Positions 1 through 10,868 of a stretch of 64,000 nucleotides of DNA are shown here, one piece after another; the first letter of the stretch is position 1; every line of letters begins with the position of its first letter. This stretch comes from Pseudomonas pudica (GTDB lineage Bacteria; Pseudomonadota; Gammaproteobacteria; Pseudomonadales; Pseudomonadaceae), in contig NZ_JADLJS010000007.1 of assembly GCF_015680405.1 (NCBI RefSeq), forward strand, positions 124,001-188,000. Reading direction: 5' to 3'. The notes beneath the pieces are model-generated. The model saw only the letters and a list, made by a program, of their open reading frames with translations. It did no database searches and was not told the DNA's origin. The position numbers and the translations under genes are program-made.

Positions 1-1384
1 CTTCGACGGCTGGGCGGAACTGCCAGGCCTGGAAGACTGGACCTACCTGGACTGCCTGCCGTACTTCCGCAAGGCTGAAACCCGCGACATCGGCCCGAAC
101 GACTACCACGGGGGCGAAGGCCCGGTCAGCGTGACCACGCCGAAAGCCGGCAACAACCCGCTGTTCCACGCCATGGTCGAAGCCGGCGTGCAGGCCGGTT
201 ACCCACGCACCGAAGACCTCAACGGCTACCAGCAGGAAGGCTTCGGCCCGATGGACCGTACGGTGACCAAGAACGGCCGTCGTTCTAGCACCGCCCGTGG
301 CTATCTGGACCAGGCCAAGAAGCGCCCGAACCTGACCATCGTCACCCACGCCCTGACTGATCGCGTACTGTTCGACGGCAAGCGCGCCATCGGTGTGACC
401 TACCTGGTCGGTGACAGTGAAGAGCGCGTTGAAGCCCGTGCCCGCAAGGAAGTGATCGTCAGCTCTGGCGCAATCGCTTCACCGCAGTTGCTGCAGCGCT
501 CCGGTGTTGGCCCGCGCGCCCTGCTGGAAAGCCTCGACATCCCGGTGGTACACGACCTGCCGGGCGTTGGCGAGAACCTGCAGGACCACCTGGAACTGTA
601 CCTGCAGTACGCCTGCACCCAGCCGGTGTCGCTGTACCCGTCGCTGCTGTGGTGGAACCAGCCAGCCATCGGTGCCGAGTGGATGCTCAACGGCACCGGC
701 ATCGGCGCCAGCAACCAGTTCGAAGCCGGTGGTTTCATTCGTACCCGCCCTGAATTCAAGTGGCCGAACATCCAGTACCACTTCCTGCCGGTGGCCATCA
801 ACTACAACGGCTCCAATGGCGTGAAGGAACACGGCTTCCAGGCGCACATGGGTTCGATGCGTTCGCCTGCGCGTGGCCGCATCCAGGCCAAGTCGAAAGA
901 CCCGCGCCAACACCCGAGCATCCTGTTCAACTACATGTCCACCGAGCAGGACTGGCAGGAATTCCGTGACGGCATCCGCCTGACCCGCGAAATCATGGCC
1001 CAGCCAGCACTGGACCCGTACCGTGGCCGTGAGATCAGCCCAGGCGCACACGTGCAAACCGATGAAGAGCTGGACAAGTTCATCCGCGAGCACGCCGAAA
1101 CCGCCTTCCACCCATCCTGCTCGTGCAAGATGGGCACCGACGACATGGCAGTGGTCGACGGTGAAGGACGCGTTCATGGCATGAAGGGCCTGCGCGTGGT
1201 CGATGCGTCGATCATGCCGCTGATCATCACCGGCAACCTCAACGCCACCACGATCATGATCGCCGAGAAAATCTCGGACAAGATCCGTGGCCGCAAGCCG
1301 CTGCCGCGCAGCACCGCCAAGTACTACGTGGCCAACGGTGCACCGGTTAAGGGCAAGCCGATGCGTGAGGTCAAGCAGGCGTAA
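1..1384 (+). CDS. betA: Choline dehydrogenase, C-terminal part (5' end outside window)
   Basis: This is a flavin-dependent GMC oxidoreductase that oxidises choline to betaine aldehyde for glycine-betaine osmoprotection. The open frame runs in from the left edge (reading from base 2), so the ATG at 131 is internal. About 460 codons are visible, against roughly 560 for the family, and the N-terminal FAD-binding Rossmann motif is missing because of the window edge. Visible hallmarks are the GMC signature around [15 protein letters not shown] and the C-terminal HPSCSCKMG and [13 protein letters not shown] blocks, which carry the catalytic His and Asn. The terminal residues match BetA better than other GMC enzymes. 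A REP pair and a terminator follow the stop, so this is probably the last gene of a bet operon. Confidence 0.9.
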   Translation, partial: FDGWAELPGLEDWTYLDCLPYFRKAETRDIGPNDYHGGEGPVSVTTPKAGNNPLFHAMVEAGVQAGYPRTEDLNGYQQEGFGPMDRTVTKNGRRSSTARGYLDQAKKRPNLTIVTHALTDRVLFDGKRAIGVTYLVGDSEERVEARARKEVIVSSGAIASPQLLQRSGVGPRALLESLDIPVVHDLPGVGENLQDHLELYLQYACTQPVSLYPSLLWWNQPAIGAEWMLNGTGIGASNQFEAGGFIRTRPEFKWPNIQYHFLPVAINYNGSNGVKEHGFQAHMGSMRSPARGRIQAKSKDPRQHPSILFNYMSTEQDWQEFRDGIRLTREIMAQPALDPYRGREISPGAHVQTDEELDKFIREHAETAFHPSCSCKMGTDDMAVVDGEGRVHGMKGLRVVDASIMPLIITGNLNATTIMIAEKISDKIRGRKPLPRSTAKYYVANGAPVKGKPMREVKQA

Positions 1385-1393
1385 ATCCTGCAC

Positions 1394-1487
1394 CGGCCTT
1401 TTCGCGGTTAAACCGCTCCCACAGGGTTTGCACAGGTCTGGAAACTGTGCAGCACGTGTGGGAGCGGGGTTCACCCGCGAAAGGGCC
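1394..1487. repeat. REP pair (TCGCGGG/CCGCTCCCACAG class), inverted
   Basis: Two copies of a roughly 32-base element face each other. The first contains TTCGCGGTTAAACCGCTCCC and the second is its near reverse complement with GGAGCGGGGTTCACCCGCGA. Elements of this kind recur in many intergenic gaps of the window. Here the pair sits between the betA stop and the terminator. Confidence 0.8.
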
Positions 1488-1504
1488 TGCCCAGACAACA
1501 CCAG

Positions 1505-1533
1505 AAAAGGCACCCACCGCGGTGCCTTTTTTT
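1505..1533 (+). terminator. Rho-independent terminator after betA
   Basis: A stem with 10-base arms (AAAAGGCACC and GGTGCCTTTT) and a short loop is followed by more T residues. It lies downstream of betA and ends transcription on the plus strand. The A-tract on the left arm also allows minus-strand function. Confidence 0.85.
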
Positions 1534-1548
1534 CATCTGCAGAAACGC

Positions 1549-1579
1549 TTTACAGCCTGCCAATTCATCAGGTTAGAAT
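1549..1579 (+). promoter_or_regulatory. Possible sigma70 promoter for nhaP2
   Basis: TTTACA at 1549-1554 and TAGAAT at 1574-1579 resemble -35 and -10 boxes, but the 19-base spacer is longer than ideal. The pair lies between the betA terminator and the nhaP2 start at 1652. This is inference from sequence only. Confidence 0.35.
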
Positions 1580-1651
1580 CATTTGGCACGCGACCTGCTA
1601 GCGTCATGCTATCAAGTCCCCTCCCCCCTGCGGTCCCCGGAGTATCTGCCT

Positions 1652-3394
1652 TTGGATGCAAGCACCATCAACAGCCTGTTCCTGATCGGCGCATTGCTGG
1701 TGGGCGCAAGTATCCTGGTCAGTTCGCTGTCGTCGCGCCTGGGCATCCCTATTCTGGTCATCATCCTCGCCGTCGGCATGGTCGCCGGGGTCGATGGTGG
1801 CGGCATCATCTTCAACAACTACCCGACCGCCTACCTGGTGGGCAACCTGGCGCTGGCCGTGATCCTGCTTGACGGCGGCCTGCGCACGCGGGTGGCGAGC
1901 TTCCGCGTGGCGCTGTGGCCGGCGCTGTCGCTGGCCACCATCGGCGTGATGATCACCACCGCCCTCACCGGCCTGGTCGCCGCCTGGCTGTTCGACCTGA
2001 GCCTGATCCAGGGCCTGCTGATCGGCGCCATCGTCGGCTCCACCGACGCCGCGGCAGTGTTCTCGCTGCTCGGGGGCAAGGGCCTGAACGAGCGGGTCAC
2101 CGCCACCCTGGAGATCGAGTCGGGCAGCAACGACCCAATGGCGGTGTTCCTCACCGTCACCCTGATCGACATGATCGCCAGCGGCCAGACCGGCCTGCAC
2201 TGGAGCCTGCTCACCCACTTGCTGCGCGAGTTCGGCATAGGCGGGCTGCTCGGCCTGGGCGGCGGCTGGCTGATGCTGCAGTTGGTCAACCGTATCAAGC
2301 TGGCTGGCGGCCTGTATCCCATCCTGGTGATCGCCGGCGGCCTGGTGGTTTTCTCGGCAACCAACGCCCTGCACGGCAGCGGCTTCCTTGCCGTGTACCT
2401 GTGCGGCCTGGTGCTGGGCAACAAGCCTATCCGCAGCCGCCACGGCATCCTGCACATGCTCGACGGCATGGCATGGCTGGCGCAGATCGGCATGTTCCTG
2501 GTGCTGGGGCTGCTGGTCACGCCCCACGACCTGCTGCCCATCGCCCTGCCGGCGTTGGGCCTGGCGCTGTGGATGATCCTGGTGGCGCGGCCGCTGTCGG
2601 TGGTCGCCAGCCTGTTGCCGTTCAAGGCCTTCCACGGCCGTGAAAAGGCCTTCATTTCCTGGGTCGGCCTGCGCGGTGCGGTACCGATCATCCTCGCGGT
2701 GTTCCCGCTGATGGCCGGCCTGCCGGACGCCCAGCTGTTCTTCAACCTGGCATTCTTCATCGTGCTGGTGTCGCTGCTGGTGCAAGGCACCAGCCTGCCG
2801 TGGATGGCCAAGTTGCTGAAAGTGACTGTACCGCCAGACCCAGCGCCAATCTCGCGTTCCGCGCTGGAAGTGCACATCACCAGCGAGTGGGAAATGTTCG
2901 TCTACCGCCTGGGTGCCGAAAAATGGTGCATCGGCGCCGCCCTGCGCGAGCTGAAAATGCCCGAAGGCACGCGAATCGCCGCGCTGTTCCGGGGCGAGCA
3001 ACTGCTGCACCCGTCCGGCAGTACGGTACTGGAAGTAGGCGACATGCTCTGCGTGATCGGCCACGAGCACAACCTGCCGGCCCTGGGCAAACTGTTCAGC
3101 CAGGCGCCACAACGTGGTCTGGACCTGCGCTTCTTCGGTGACTTCGTGCTCGAAGGCGATGCCGAACTGGGTGCTGTAGCGGCGTTGTACGGCCTGAAAC
3201 TCGACGGCCTGGACGCGAAAATGCCGCTGGCCCAGTTCATCCGACAGAAGGTCGGAGGCGCTCCAGTAGTAGGTGACCAGGTCGAATGGCATGGCACGAT
3301 CTGGACCGTGGCCACCATGGACGGGAACAAGATCCAGAAAGTAGGCGTCAGATTCCCCGAAGGAACGCGACCCGGACCAGGATTGTTCCTCTAA
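1652..3394 (+). CDS. nhaP2: K+/H+ antiporter NhaP2 (CvrA)
   Basis: This inner-membrane CPA1 antiporter expels K+ in exchange for protons and helps control cell volume and pH. The frame is open from 1583, but I chose the TTG at 1652 because CGGAG lies just upstream and the product (580 aa, starting [10 protein letters not shown]) then begins directly at the first membrane segment, as in Pseudomonas NhaP2. About 12 hydrophobic segments fill residues 1-385. The [12 protein letters not shown] block and [10 protein letters not shown] carry the conserved transport Asp residues. A TrkA-C/RCK regulatory domain follows (about 400-485), then a CorC-like domain to the C-terminus. The mechanosensitive channel starts 35 bases downstream on the same strand, so co-transcription is likely. 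Confidence 0.92.
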   Translation: MDASTINSLFLIGALLVGASILVSSLSSRLGIPILVIILAVGMVAGVDGGGIIFNNYPTAYLVGNLALAVILLDGGLRTRVASFRVALWPALSLATIGVMITTALTGLVAAWLFDLSLIQGLLIGAIVGSTDAAAVFSLLGGKGLNERVTATLEIESGSNDPMAVFLTVTLIDMIASGQTGLHWSLLTHLLREFGIGGLLGLGGGWLMLQLVNRIKLAGGLYPILVIAGGLVVFSATNALHGSGFLAVYLCGLVLGNKPIRSRHGILHMLDGMAWLAQIGMFLVLGLLVTPHDLLPIALPALGLALWMILVARPLSVVASLLPFKAFHGREKAFISWVGLRGAVPIILAVFPLMAGLPDAQLFFNLAFFIVLVSLLVQGTSLPWMAKLLKVTVPPDPAPISRSALEVHITSEWEMFVYRLGAEKWCIGAALRELKMPEGTRIAALFRGEQLLHPSGSTVLEVGDMLCVIGHEHNLPALGKLFSQAPQRGLDLRFFGDFVLEGDAELGAVAALYGLKLDGLDAKMPLAQFIRQKVGGAPVVGDQVEWHGTIWTVATMDGNKIQKVGVRFPEGTRPGPGLFL

Positions 3395-3429
3395 ACTTCG
3401 TTTCTGCCGGATCCACAAGTAGCCTGCCT

Positions 3430-6400
3430 ATGTCCCTGCGCGTGTACCTCCGCACAGCCCTGCTCGGGCTGTGCCTGTCTCTCTCTTTTGCAGCCACCGC
3501 AGCAGAAGCCCCGACCACCGCCAGCATCCAGAACAGCCTCGACAAGATCGCCGAGCGCAAGCTGCCCGAGGCCGAGCAGAAAGCCCTGCAGCAGGTGCTG
3601 GAGCAAACCCTCAGCCTGCTCGCCAGCAAGGAAGACAACGAAAAGAAACTCGCCGCGCTGAAGCAGCAGCTTACCGGTGCGCCGAAAGAAACCAGCGACA
3701 GCCAGCGCGAACTGGCCAGGCTAAAGGAAAGCAAGCCACAGCCGGTGGCTCAGCGTTACGCCAGTCTCTCGGTGCCGCAACTGGAGCAGATGCTCAGCGA
3801 GCGCAGCACCCTGCAGGGCGAGCTGCAGAAGGCGTTGTCCGAAGCCAACAGCCTGATCATCAACTCACAGACCCGCCCGGAACGCGCCCAGGCCGAAATC
3901 AGCAACAGCCAAGCGCGCACCCAGCAGATCAACAGCATCCTCAAGACCGGCAAGGACGCCGGCAAACCGATCAACGCCGACCAGCGCAACCAGTTGAATG
4001 CCGAACTGGCATCGCTCAACGCGCTGACCCTGCTGCGCCGCCAGGAGCTGGCCGGCAACAGCCTGCTGCAAGATCTGGGCAACGCCCGCCACGACCTGCT
4101 GATCGAGCGCTCCGCGCGCCTGGAACAGGAAATCCAGGACTTGCAGACCCTGATCAACGACAAGCGCCTGGCCCAGTCCCAGGAAGCGGTCACCCAGCAG
4201 TCGATCGAGGCCCAGAAAGCCGGCGGCAGCAGCCTGCTGGCCACCGAAAGCGCGGTCAACCTCAAGCTCTCCGACTACCTGCTGAAAAGCACCGACCGCC
4301 TCAACGAACTGACCCAGCAGAACCTGCGCACCAAGCAGCAACTGGACACCCTGACCCAAGCCGACCAGGCGCTGGACGAGCAGATCAACGTGCTCAAGGG
4401 CAGCCTGCTGCTGTCGAAGATCCTCTACAAGCAGAAGCAGACCCTGCCGCACCTCAAGGTCGATCGCGACCTGGCCGACCAGATCGCCGACACCCGCCTG
4501 TACCAGTTCGAGGTCAACCAGCAACGCGAGCAGATGAGCAGCCCGGTAACCTATGTCGACAAGCTGCTGGCTGCCCAACCACAGGAAGATGTGACGCCAC
4601 AGCTGCGCAAGGCCTTGCTGGAAGTGGCGATTACCCGCAGCGATCTGCTGGAGCGACTGAACCGCGAGCTGTCGGCGCTGCTCAACGAATCCATCACCCT
4701 GCAGCTCAACCAGAAGCAGCTGCTGGGCACCGCCCAGAGCCTGCGCACCACCCTCGACGAGCAGATGTTCTGGATCCCCAGCAACAAGCCGCTGGACTGG
4801 GACTGGCTGCGCTATGTGCCGGAGCGCCTGGCCGACCAGATGGCCAACCTGCCGTGGGGCTCGGGCCTGAAGGAGCTGGGCGACGGCCTGAGCCAGCGCC
4901 CCTTGCTGTTCCTGCCGCTGCTGCTGGTGATCGGCGCCCTGCTGTGGCGCCGCAAGTACCTGTACCAACGGCTGGGCAAGGTGCACCAGGACATCGGCCA
5001 CTTCCGCCGTGACAGCCAGTGGCACACACCCCAGGCGATCCTCATAAACATCCTGCTGGCGATGCCGGTCAGCCTGGGCCTGGCCCTGTGCAGCTACGCC
5101 CTGCAGATCGACGCCCGCGGGCAGAACGCCAACCTCGGTGCGGCCCTCTGGCAACTGGCCCAGGCCTGGCTGGTGTTCTACACCGCCTACCGCATCCTCG
5201 CCCCGGGCGGCGTGGCGGAAATCCACTTCCGCTGGCACAAGCCACAGGTCGAGTTCCTGCGCGGCTGGGTGCGCCGCCTGGGCACCGTGGTACTGGCACT
5301 GGTCGGTGTGGTGGCGGTGGCCGAACATCAGCCTTCGGCGCTGGCCGATGATGTACTGGGTATCGGCGTGGTACTGACCTGCTACGCACTGATGGCCTGG
5401 CTACTCAGCCGCCTGTTGCTCAGCAGCCCGGCGCACCGCGACACCTCGCTGTTCCGCAAGGCCGTGGGTGTGGCCTTCACCGCCCTGCCCATCGCTCTGT
5501 TCGTGGCCGTGTGCTTCGGCTACTACTACACCGCGTTGAAACTTACCGACAGGCTCATCTACACCCTGTACCTGCTGCTGTTCTGGCTTGTGATCGAAGC
5601 CGCGTTCGTGCGTGGCCTGTCGGTGGCGGCACGGCGCCTGGCCTACCAGCGCGCGCTGAGCAAGCGGGCGGCCGCCAAGGAAGGCCTGGATGGCGAAGTC
5701 ATCACCGAAGAGCCAACGCTGGACATCGAGCAGGTCAACCAGCAGTCGCTGCGCCTGATCCGCCTGGCCCTGCTTGGCGGCTTCATCGCCGGCTTGTACT
5801 GGGTGTGGGCGGACCTGATCTCGGTGTTCGCCTACCTCAACAATTTCGTCCTCTACGAATACACCAGCGGCACCGGCGCCGCCGCCAGCATGGTGCCGAT
5901 CAGCCTCGGCGACCTGCTGGGCGCATTGGTGATCGTCGGCATCACCTTTGCCCTCGCCGGCAACTTGCCGGGCCTACTGGAAGTGCTGGTGCTGTCACGC
6001 CTGAACCTGGCTCAGGGCAGTGCCTACGCCACCACCACGCTGTTGTCGTACACCATCGTCGGTATCGGTATCGTCAGCACCCTGTCGACCCTGGGGGTCA
6101 GCTGGGACAAGCTGCAATGGCTGGTGGCCGCGCTGTCGGTGGGCCTGGGCTTCGGCATGCAGGAGATCTTCGCCAACTTCATCTCCGGCATCATGATCCT
6201 GTTCGAGCGCCCGGTGCGGATTGGCGACACCATCACCATCGGCAACCTGTCGGGCACGGTGAGCAAGATCCGCATCCGCGCCACCACGATTACCGACTTC
6301 GACCGCAAGGACATCATCGTCCCCAACAAGACCTTCATCACCGGTCAGCTTATCAACTGGTCGCTGACCGACACGGTCACCCGGGTAACGCTGAAGCTGG

Positions 6401-6738
6401 GCATCGACTATGGCTCTGACCTGGATCTGGTGCGTGACCTGCTGCTCAAGGGTGCCCACGAAAACCCACGCGTGCTCAAGGACCCGGAGCCGATCGTGTA
6501 CTTCCTCAACTTCGGCGAGAGCTCGCTGGACCACGAGCTGCGCATGCACGTACGCGACCTGGGCGACCGCAACCCGACGCTGGACGAGATCAACCGCTAC
6601 ATCAACCGCGAGTTCAAGGCACACAACATCAAGATCTCGGTGCGCCAGGTCGAGGTGTTCCTGATGGATCCGAAGGGCGGCAAACAGCAGCTGATTCCGG
6701 TGGAGCAGCCGAAACCGGATGGCACTGCTTCGGCCTGA
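3430..6738 (+). CDS. mscK: Large mechanosensitive channel, MscK/KefA type
   Basis: This 1102-aa protein is a giant MscS-family channel that releases solutes on hypo-osmotic shock. The frame is open from 3286, but the ATG at 3430 gives a clear signal peptide (MSLRVYLRTALLGLCLSLSF, cleavage near ATAAEA). A long Gln/Leu-rich periplasmic region with coiled-coil character spans about residues 25-480. Multiple membrane segments follow (about 490-900), then the MscS pore and beta domain near GLGFGMQEIFANFISGIMIL and RPVRIGDTITIGNLSGTV. Whether gating needs external K+, as in E. coli MscK, cannot be read from sequence. Placement behind nhaP2 and near betA fits an osmotic-stress role. Confidence 0.88.
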   Translation: MSLRVYLRTALLGLCLSLSFAATAAEAPTTASIQNSLDKIAERKLPEAEQKALQQVLEQTLSLLASKEDNEKKLAALKQQLTGAPKETSDSQRELARLKESKPQPVAQRYASLSVPQLEQMLSERSTLQGELQKALSEANSLIINSQTRPERAQAEISNSQARTQQINSILKTGKDAGKPINADQRNQLNAELASLNALTLLRRQELAGNSLLQDLGNARHDLLIERSARLEQEIQDLQTLINDKRLAQSQEAVTQQSIEAQKAGGSSLLATESAVNLKLSDYLLKSTDRLNELTQQNLRTKQQLDTLTQADQALDEQINVLKGSLLLSKILYKQKQTLPHLKVDRDLADQIADTRLYQFEVNQQREQMSSPVTYVDKLLAAQPQEDVTPQLRKALLEVAITRSDLLERLNRELSALLNESITLQLNQKQLLGTAQSLRTTLDEQMFWIPSNKPLDWDWLRYVPERLADQMANLPWGSGLKELGDGLSQRPLLFLPLLLVIGALLWRRKYLYQRLGKVHQDIGHFRRDSQWHTPQAILINILLAMPVSLGLALCSYALQIDARGQNANLGAALWQLAQAWLVFYTAYRILAPGGVAEIHFRWHKPQVEFLRGWVRRLGTVVLALVGVVAVAEHQPSALADDVLGIGVVLTCYALMAWLLSRLLLSSPAHRDTSLFRKAVGVAFTALPIALFVAVCFGYYYTALKLTDRLIYTLYLLLFWLVIEAAFVRGLSVAARRLAYQRALSKRAAAKEGLDGEVITEEPTLDIEQVNQQSLRLIRLALLGGFIAGLYWVWADLISVFAYLNNFVLYEYTSGTGAAASMVPISLGDLLGALVIVGITFALAGNLPGLLEVLVLSRLNLAQGSAYATTTLLSYTIVGIGIVSTLSTLGVSWDKLQWLVAALSVGLGFGMQEIFANFISGIMILFERPVRIGDTITIGNLSGTVSKIRIRATTITDFDRKDIIVPNKTFITGQLINWSLTDTVTRVTLKLGIDYGSDLDLVRDLLLKGAHENPRVLKDPEPIVYFLNFGESSLDHELRMHVRDLGDRNPTLDEINRYINREFKAHNIKISVRQVEVFLMDPKGGKQQLIPVEQPKPDGTASA

Positions 6739-8379
<1,641 letters not shown>

Positions 8380-8394
8380 ATCCTGGGGCCGCTG

Positions 8395-8486
8395 CGCGGC
8401 CCATCGCGACACAAGGCCGCTCCTACGAGGGTACTCGGACTCCTGTAGGAGCGGCCTTGTGTCGCGATGGGCTGCAAAGCAGCCCC
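8395..8486. repeat. REP-like inverted pair (TCGCGACACAAGGCCGCTCC class)
   Basis: Two long facing arms, CATCGCGACACAAGGCCGCT and its partner ending AAGGCCGCTCCTACAG read in reverse, form a large imperfect hairpin. GCTGCGCGGCC and GCTGCAAAGCAGC stems lie outside it. A close relative lies at 61646-61749. The core differs from the other two REP classes in the window. Confidence 0.75.
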
Positions 8487-8506
8487 AAAAACCTCAAGGA
8501 ATTGAC

Positions 8507-8941
8507 ATGTCCGAACCACTGGTAATCCCCTGCCCCCACTGCAACGGCCTCAACCGCCTGCCCGCCGAGCGCCTGGGCGACGCGCCGAAATGCGGCCGCT
8601 GCAAACAGGACGTGCTGCTGAGCACCCCTTTCGAACTCACCGAAGCCAGCTACGCCAGCCAGATCAAAGGCGATCTGCCACTGCTGGTCGACATCTGGGC
8701 GGATTGGTGCGGTCCGTGCAAATCTTTCGCCCCCACCTTCGAACAGGCCGCCCGCCAACTGGCCGGCCGCTGCCGCCTGGCCAAGCTCGACAGCGAAGCC
8801 AACCGCAACCTGGCCGGGCAACTGGGCATCCGCTCGATCCCCAGCCTGCTGCTGTTCAAGCATGGCCGTGAAGTCAGCCGTCAGGCCGGGGCGTTTCCAC
8901 TCCAGTCGTTGATGGAGTGGTTGCGTAGCCAGGGGGTCTAA
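8507..8941 (+). CDS. trxC: Thioredoxin TrxC (thioredoxin 2)
   Basis: This cytoplasmic disulfide reductase has an extra N-terminal zinc finger. The start is ATG 8507, behind CTCAAGGA, giving 144 aa. The zinc ligands are CPHC (residues 9-12) and CGRC (about 29-32). The thioredoxin fold follows, with the redox-active WCGPC near residue 68 and the cis-proline in RSIPSLLLF. The stop codon overlaps the end of the convergent parA-like gene by four bases, so the two genes share their 3' ends. Confidence 0.93.
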   Translation: MSEPLVIPCPHCNGLNRLPAERLGDAPKCGRCKQDVLLSTPFELTEASYASQIKGDLPLLVDIWADWCGPCKSFAPTFEQAARQLAGRCRLAKLDSEANRNLAGQLGIRSIPSLLLFKHGREVSRQAGAFPLQSLMEWLRSQGV

Positions 8942-9711
8942 GCGTTCTCCTCGAGCAGCGAGTGCAACTCGACAAACTGCAGGGTCAGCTTGTGCCTGGG
9001 CTCCAGATGAATCAGCGGAAGGCTGGCATGGTGCGACTCACGCATCTTCACCGAGCTGCCCAGGTACACCGGTAGCACCGGGAGCCCTTCGGCCAGCAGC
9101 TCGTCGAGCATCTGCTGTGGCAGGCTGGCGCGGGACTGGAATTGGTTGACCACGATGCCTTCGACCACCAGGTCTTCGTTGTGGTCATCCTTGAGTTCTT
9201 CGATCTCGGCCAGCAGGCCATACAGGGCCTGGCGAGAGAAGCTGTCGCAGTCGAAAGGAATCAGCACGCGATCGGCGGCGATCAGTGCGGAAACCGCATA
9301 GAAGTTAAGCGCTGGCGGGGTATCGATGTAAATGCGCTCGTAGTCCTCGTCGAGTTCGTCGAGCAACTTACGCAGCTTGTTGATCTTGTGTTTCGCCTCA
9401 AGCTTCGGCTGCAGATCGGCCAGCTCGGCCGTGGCGGTGACCACGTGCAGGTTGTCGAACGGGGTTTCATAGATATCGACCTGATTCTTCTTGCTGAACG
9501 GCCCGCTGGACAGGCTTTGCTTGAAGAAGTCGGCGATGCCCATGGGGATATCGTCGCCGGTCAGGCCAGTCAGATACTGGGTCGAGTTGGCCTGGGCATC
9601 CAGGTCGATCAGCAGGGTCCGATAACCTTCGCTGGCGCTCACCGCCGCCAGGTTGCAAGCGATGCTCGACTTGCCCACGCCACCTTTCTGATTGAACACC
9701 ACGCGCCGCAT
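8938..9711 (-). CDS. ParA/Soj-family ATPase, orphan
   Basis: This 257-aa deviant-Walker ATPase is of the ParA/MinD superfamily. The N-terminus carries the Walker A motif [16 protein letters not shown], followed by [12 protein letters not shown] (A' motif) and YIDTPP (Walker B). ParA proteins usually position DNA, chemoreceptors or large complexes, but no parB, replication gene or chemotaxis gene lies beside it. A role in chromosome partition is therefore not supported by context. It is convergent with trxC, with a four-base overlap of the stop regions. The specific cargo is unknown. Confidence 0.82.
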   Translation of the reverse strand: MRRVVFNQKGGVGKSSIACNLAAVSASEGYRTLLIDLDAQANSTQYLTGLTGDDIPMGIADFFKQSLSSGPFSKKNQVDIYETPFDNLHVVTATAELADLQPKLEAKHKINKLRKLLDELDEDYERIYIDTPPALNFYAVSALIAADRVLIPFDCDSFSRQALYGLLAEIEELKDDHNEDLVVEGIVVNQFQSRASLPQQMLDELLAEGLPVLPVYLGSSVKMRESHHASLPLIHLEPRHKLTLQFVELHSLLEENA

Positions 9712-9811
9712 GATTGACCTCCGTGTATCAACGAATGCCCGAGTATGTGGTGCGGCTGCGGCAATGACCAGTGCCTTTTGCCCGAAGCAACAGCCTCAAG
9801 CCATGCGCGCC

Positions 9812-9847
9812 CGCTGTGGGTGCTGGCTTGCCGGCGATGGGGCCCGA
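9812..9847. repeat. Single REP element
   Basis: One copy of the GCTGGCTTGCCGGCGATGGG class lies between the ParA-like gene start and the end of the LysR gene. It overlaps the LysR stop region only marginally. No inverted partner is visible nearby. Confidence 0.65.
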
Positions 9848-10759
9848 TCAGGCAACTACACTGCCCCCGCCAGCCACCTGCCCCGTGAGCAACTCGGCAA
9901 ATGCCCGTGCCATCGCCGACCCACCATGCTCGCGCTGCACCAGCCACACCGCCGACATCGCCCCTTCATCCAGCAGTGTGCGATAAACCACCCCTTCGAT
10001 GCGCATGCGCTGGAACGACGCCGGCAGCACCGATACCCCAAGCCCTGCCGATACCAGCCCGATGATGGTCATTGCCTCCCCCGCCTCCTGGGCAAAATGC
10101 GGGCTGAAACCCGCCTGGCGCGCCAGGCTCAGCAACTGCGCGTGCAACCCGCTGCCATAGCTGCGCGGGAAGAACACGAACGGTTCATGGGCCAGCGCGG
10201 CCATGTGCACGCCGTGGTCCGTGCCTTCGGCCAATGGATGCGAGGCATTGATCACCGCCACCAGCGGCTCGCGAAACAGTTCGGTGGCCACCAGCCCTTC
10301 CGGCAGCGGCATCGGCCGCATCAGCCCGACCTCGATGGACTCGTCAAACACCCCTTCCGCCACATCGCGACTGCTCATTTCCTTGAGGTTCAGGTGCACC
10401 GCCGGGAAGCGCTGGCGAAACGCGTGGATGGCCTTGGGGATCTTCGAGGTGAACGGTGCCGAGGAGGTAAAGCCGATCTTCATCTCCCCCAGCTCCCCCA
10501 ACTGCGCACGCCGGGCGACATCGGCGGCCTTTTCCACCTGCGCCAGCACCTGGCGGGCCTCCTCGAGGAACAACCGCCCCGCCTCGCTCAGCTCGACCCG
10601 ACGGTTGGTACGCTCGAACAGACGGGCCCCCAGCTCCTGCTCCAGCGCCTGGATCTGCTGGCTCAAGGGTGGCTGAGAAATGCCCAGCTGCTGGGCGGCG
10701 CGGCCAAAATGCAGCTCTTCGGCCACGGCGATGAAGTAACGCAAATGGCGCAGTTCCAT
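9848..10759 (-). CDS. LysR-family transcriptional regulator
   Basis: This 303-aa regulator has an N-terminal winged helix-turn-helix at about residues 1-60 (MELRHLRYFIAVAEELHFGR, then AAQQLGISQPPLSQQI) and a periplasmic-binding-type effector domain behind it. The closest resemblance is to the CatR/BenM/CbnR branch of LysR proteins, which control aromatic catabolism. That branch assignment is inference from the N-terminus. The gene is divergent from an MFS transporter, which it probably controls through the shared 110-base intergenic region. The inducer is unknown. Confidence 0.88.
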   Translation of the reverse strand: MELRHLRYFIAVAEELHFGRAAQQLGISQPPLSQQIQALEQELGARLFERTNRRVELSEAGRLFLEEARQVLAQVEKAADVARRAQLGELGEMKIGFTSSAPFTSKIPKAIHAFRQRFPAVHLNLKEMSSRDVAEGVFDESIEVGLMRPMPLPEGLVATELFREPLVAVINASHPLAEGTDHGVHMAALAHEPFVFFPRSYGSGLHAQLLSLARQAGFSPHFAQEAGEAMTIIGLVSAGLGVSVLPASFQRMRIEGVVYRTLLDEGAMSAVWLVQREHGGSAMARAFAELLTGQVAGGGSVVA

Positions 10760-10773
10760 GATCAGCTCCGAAC

Positions 10774-10839
10774 AGGTCGCACAACGTCTTAAATAGGTCG
10801 AACAATATATTGGATCTAATCATTAGCCAGCTATATGCT
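10774..10839 (+). promoter_or_regulatory. Regulator-binding direct repeats and MFS promoter region
   Basis: AGGTCGCACAA at 10774 and AGGTCGAACAA at 10795 are near-identical direct repeats spaced 21 bases start to start, or two helical turns. A near-palindrome ATTGGATCTAAT follows at 10809-10820. TTGGAT (10810) and TATATG/TATGCT (10832-10839) could be the -35 and -10 of the MFS gene. The layout suits binding by the divergent LysR protein. Confidence 0.45.
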
Positions 10840-10868
10840 TTTTTTCATTGCGCCAGAGGTACCCGCCC

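Noticed and set aside
1604..3418. 604-codon open frame on the minus strand opposite nhaP2
   Set aside because: Gln/His/Ala-rich translation without recognisable domains; typical antisense shadow of a GC-rich gene whose plus-strand product is a clear antiporter.
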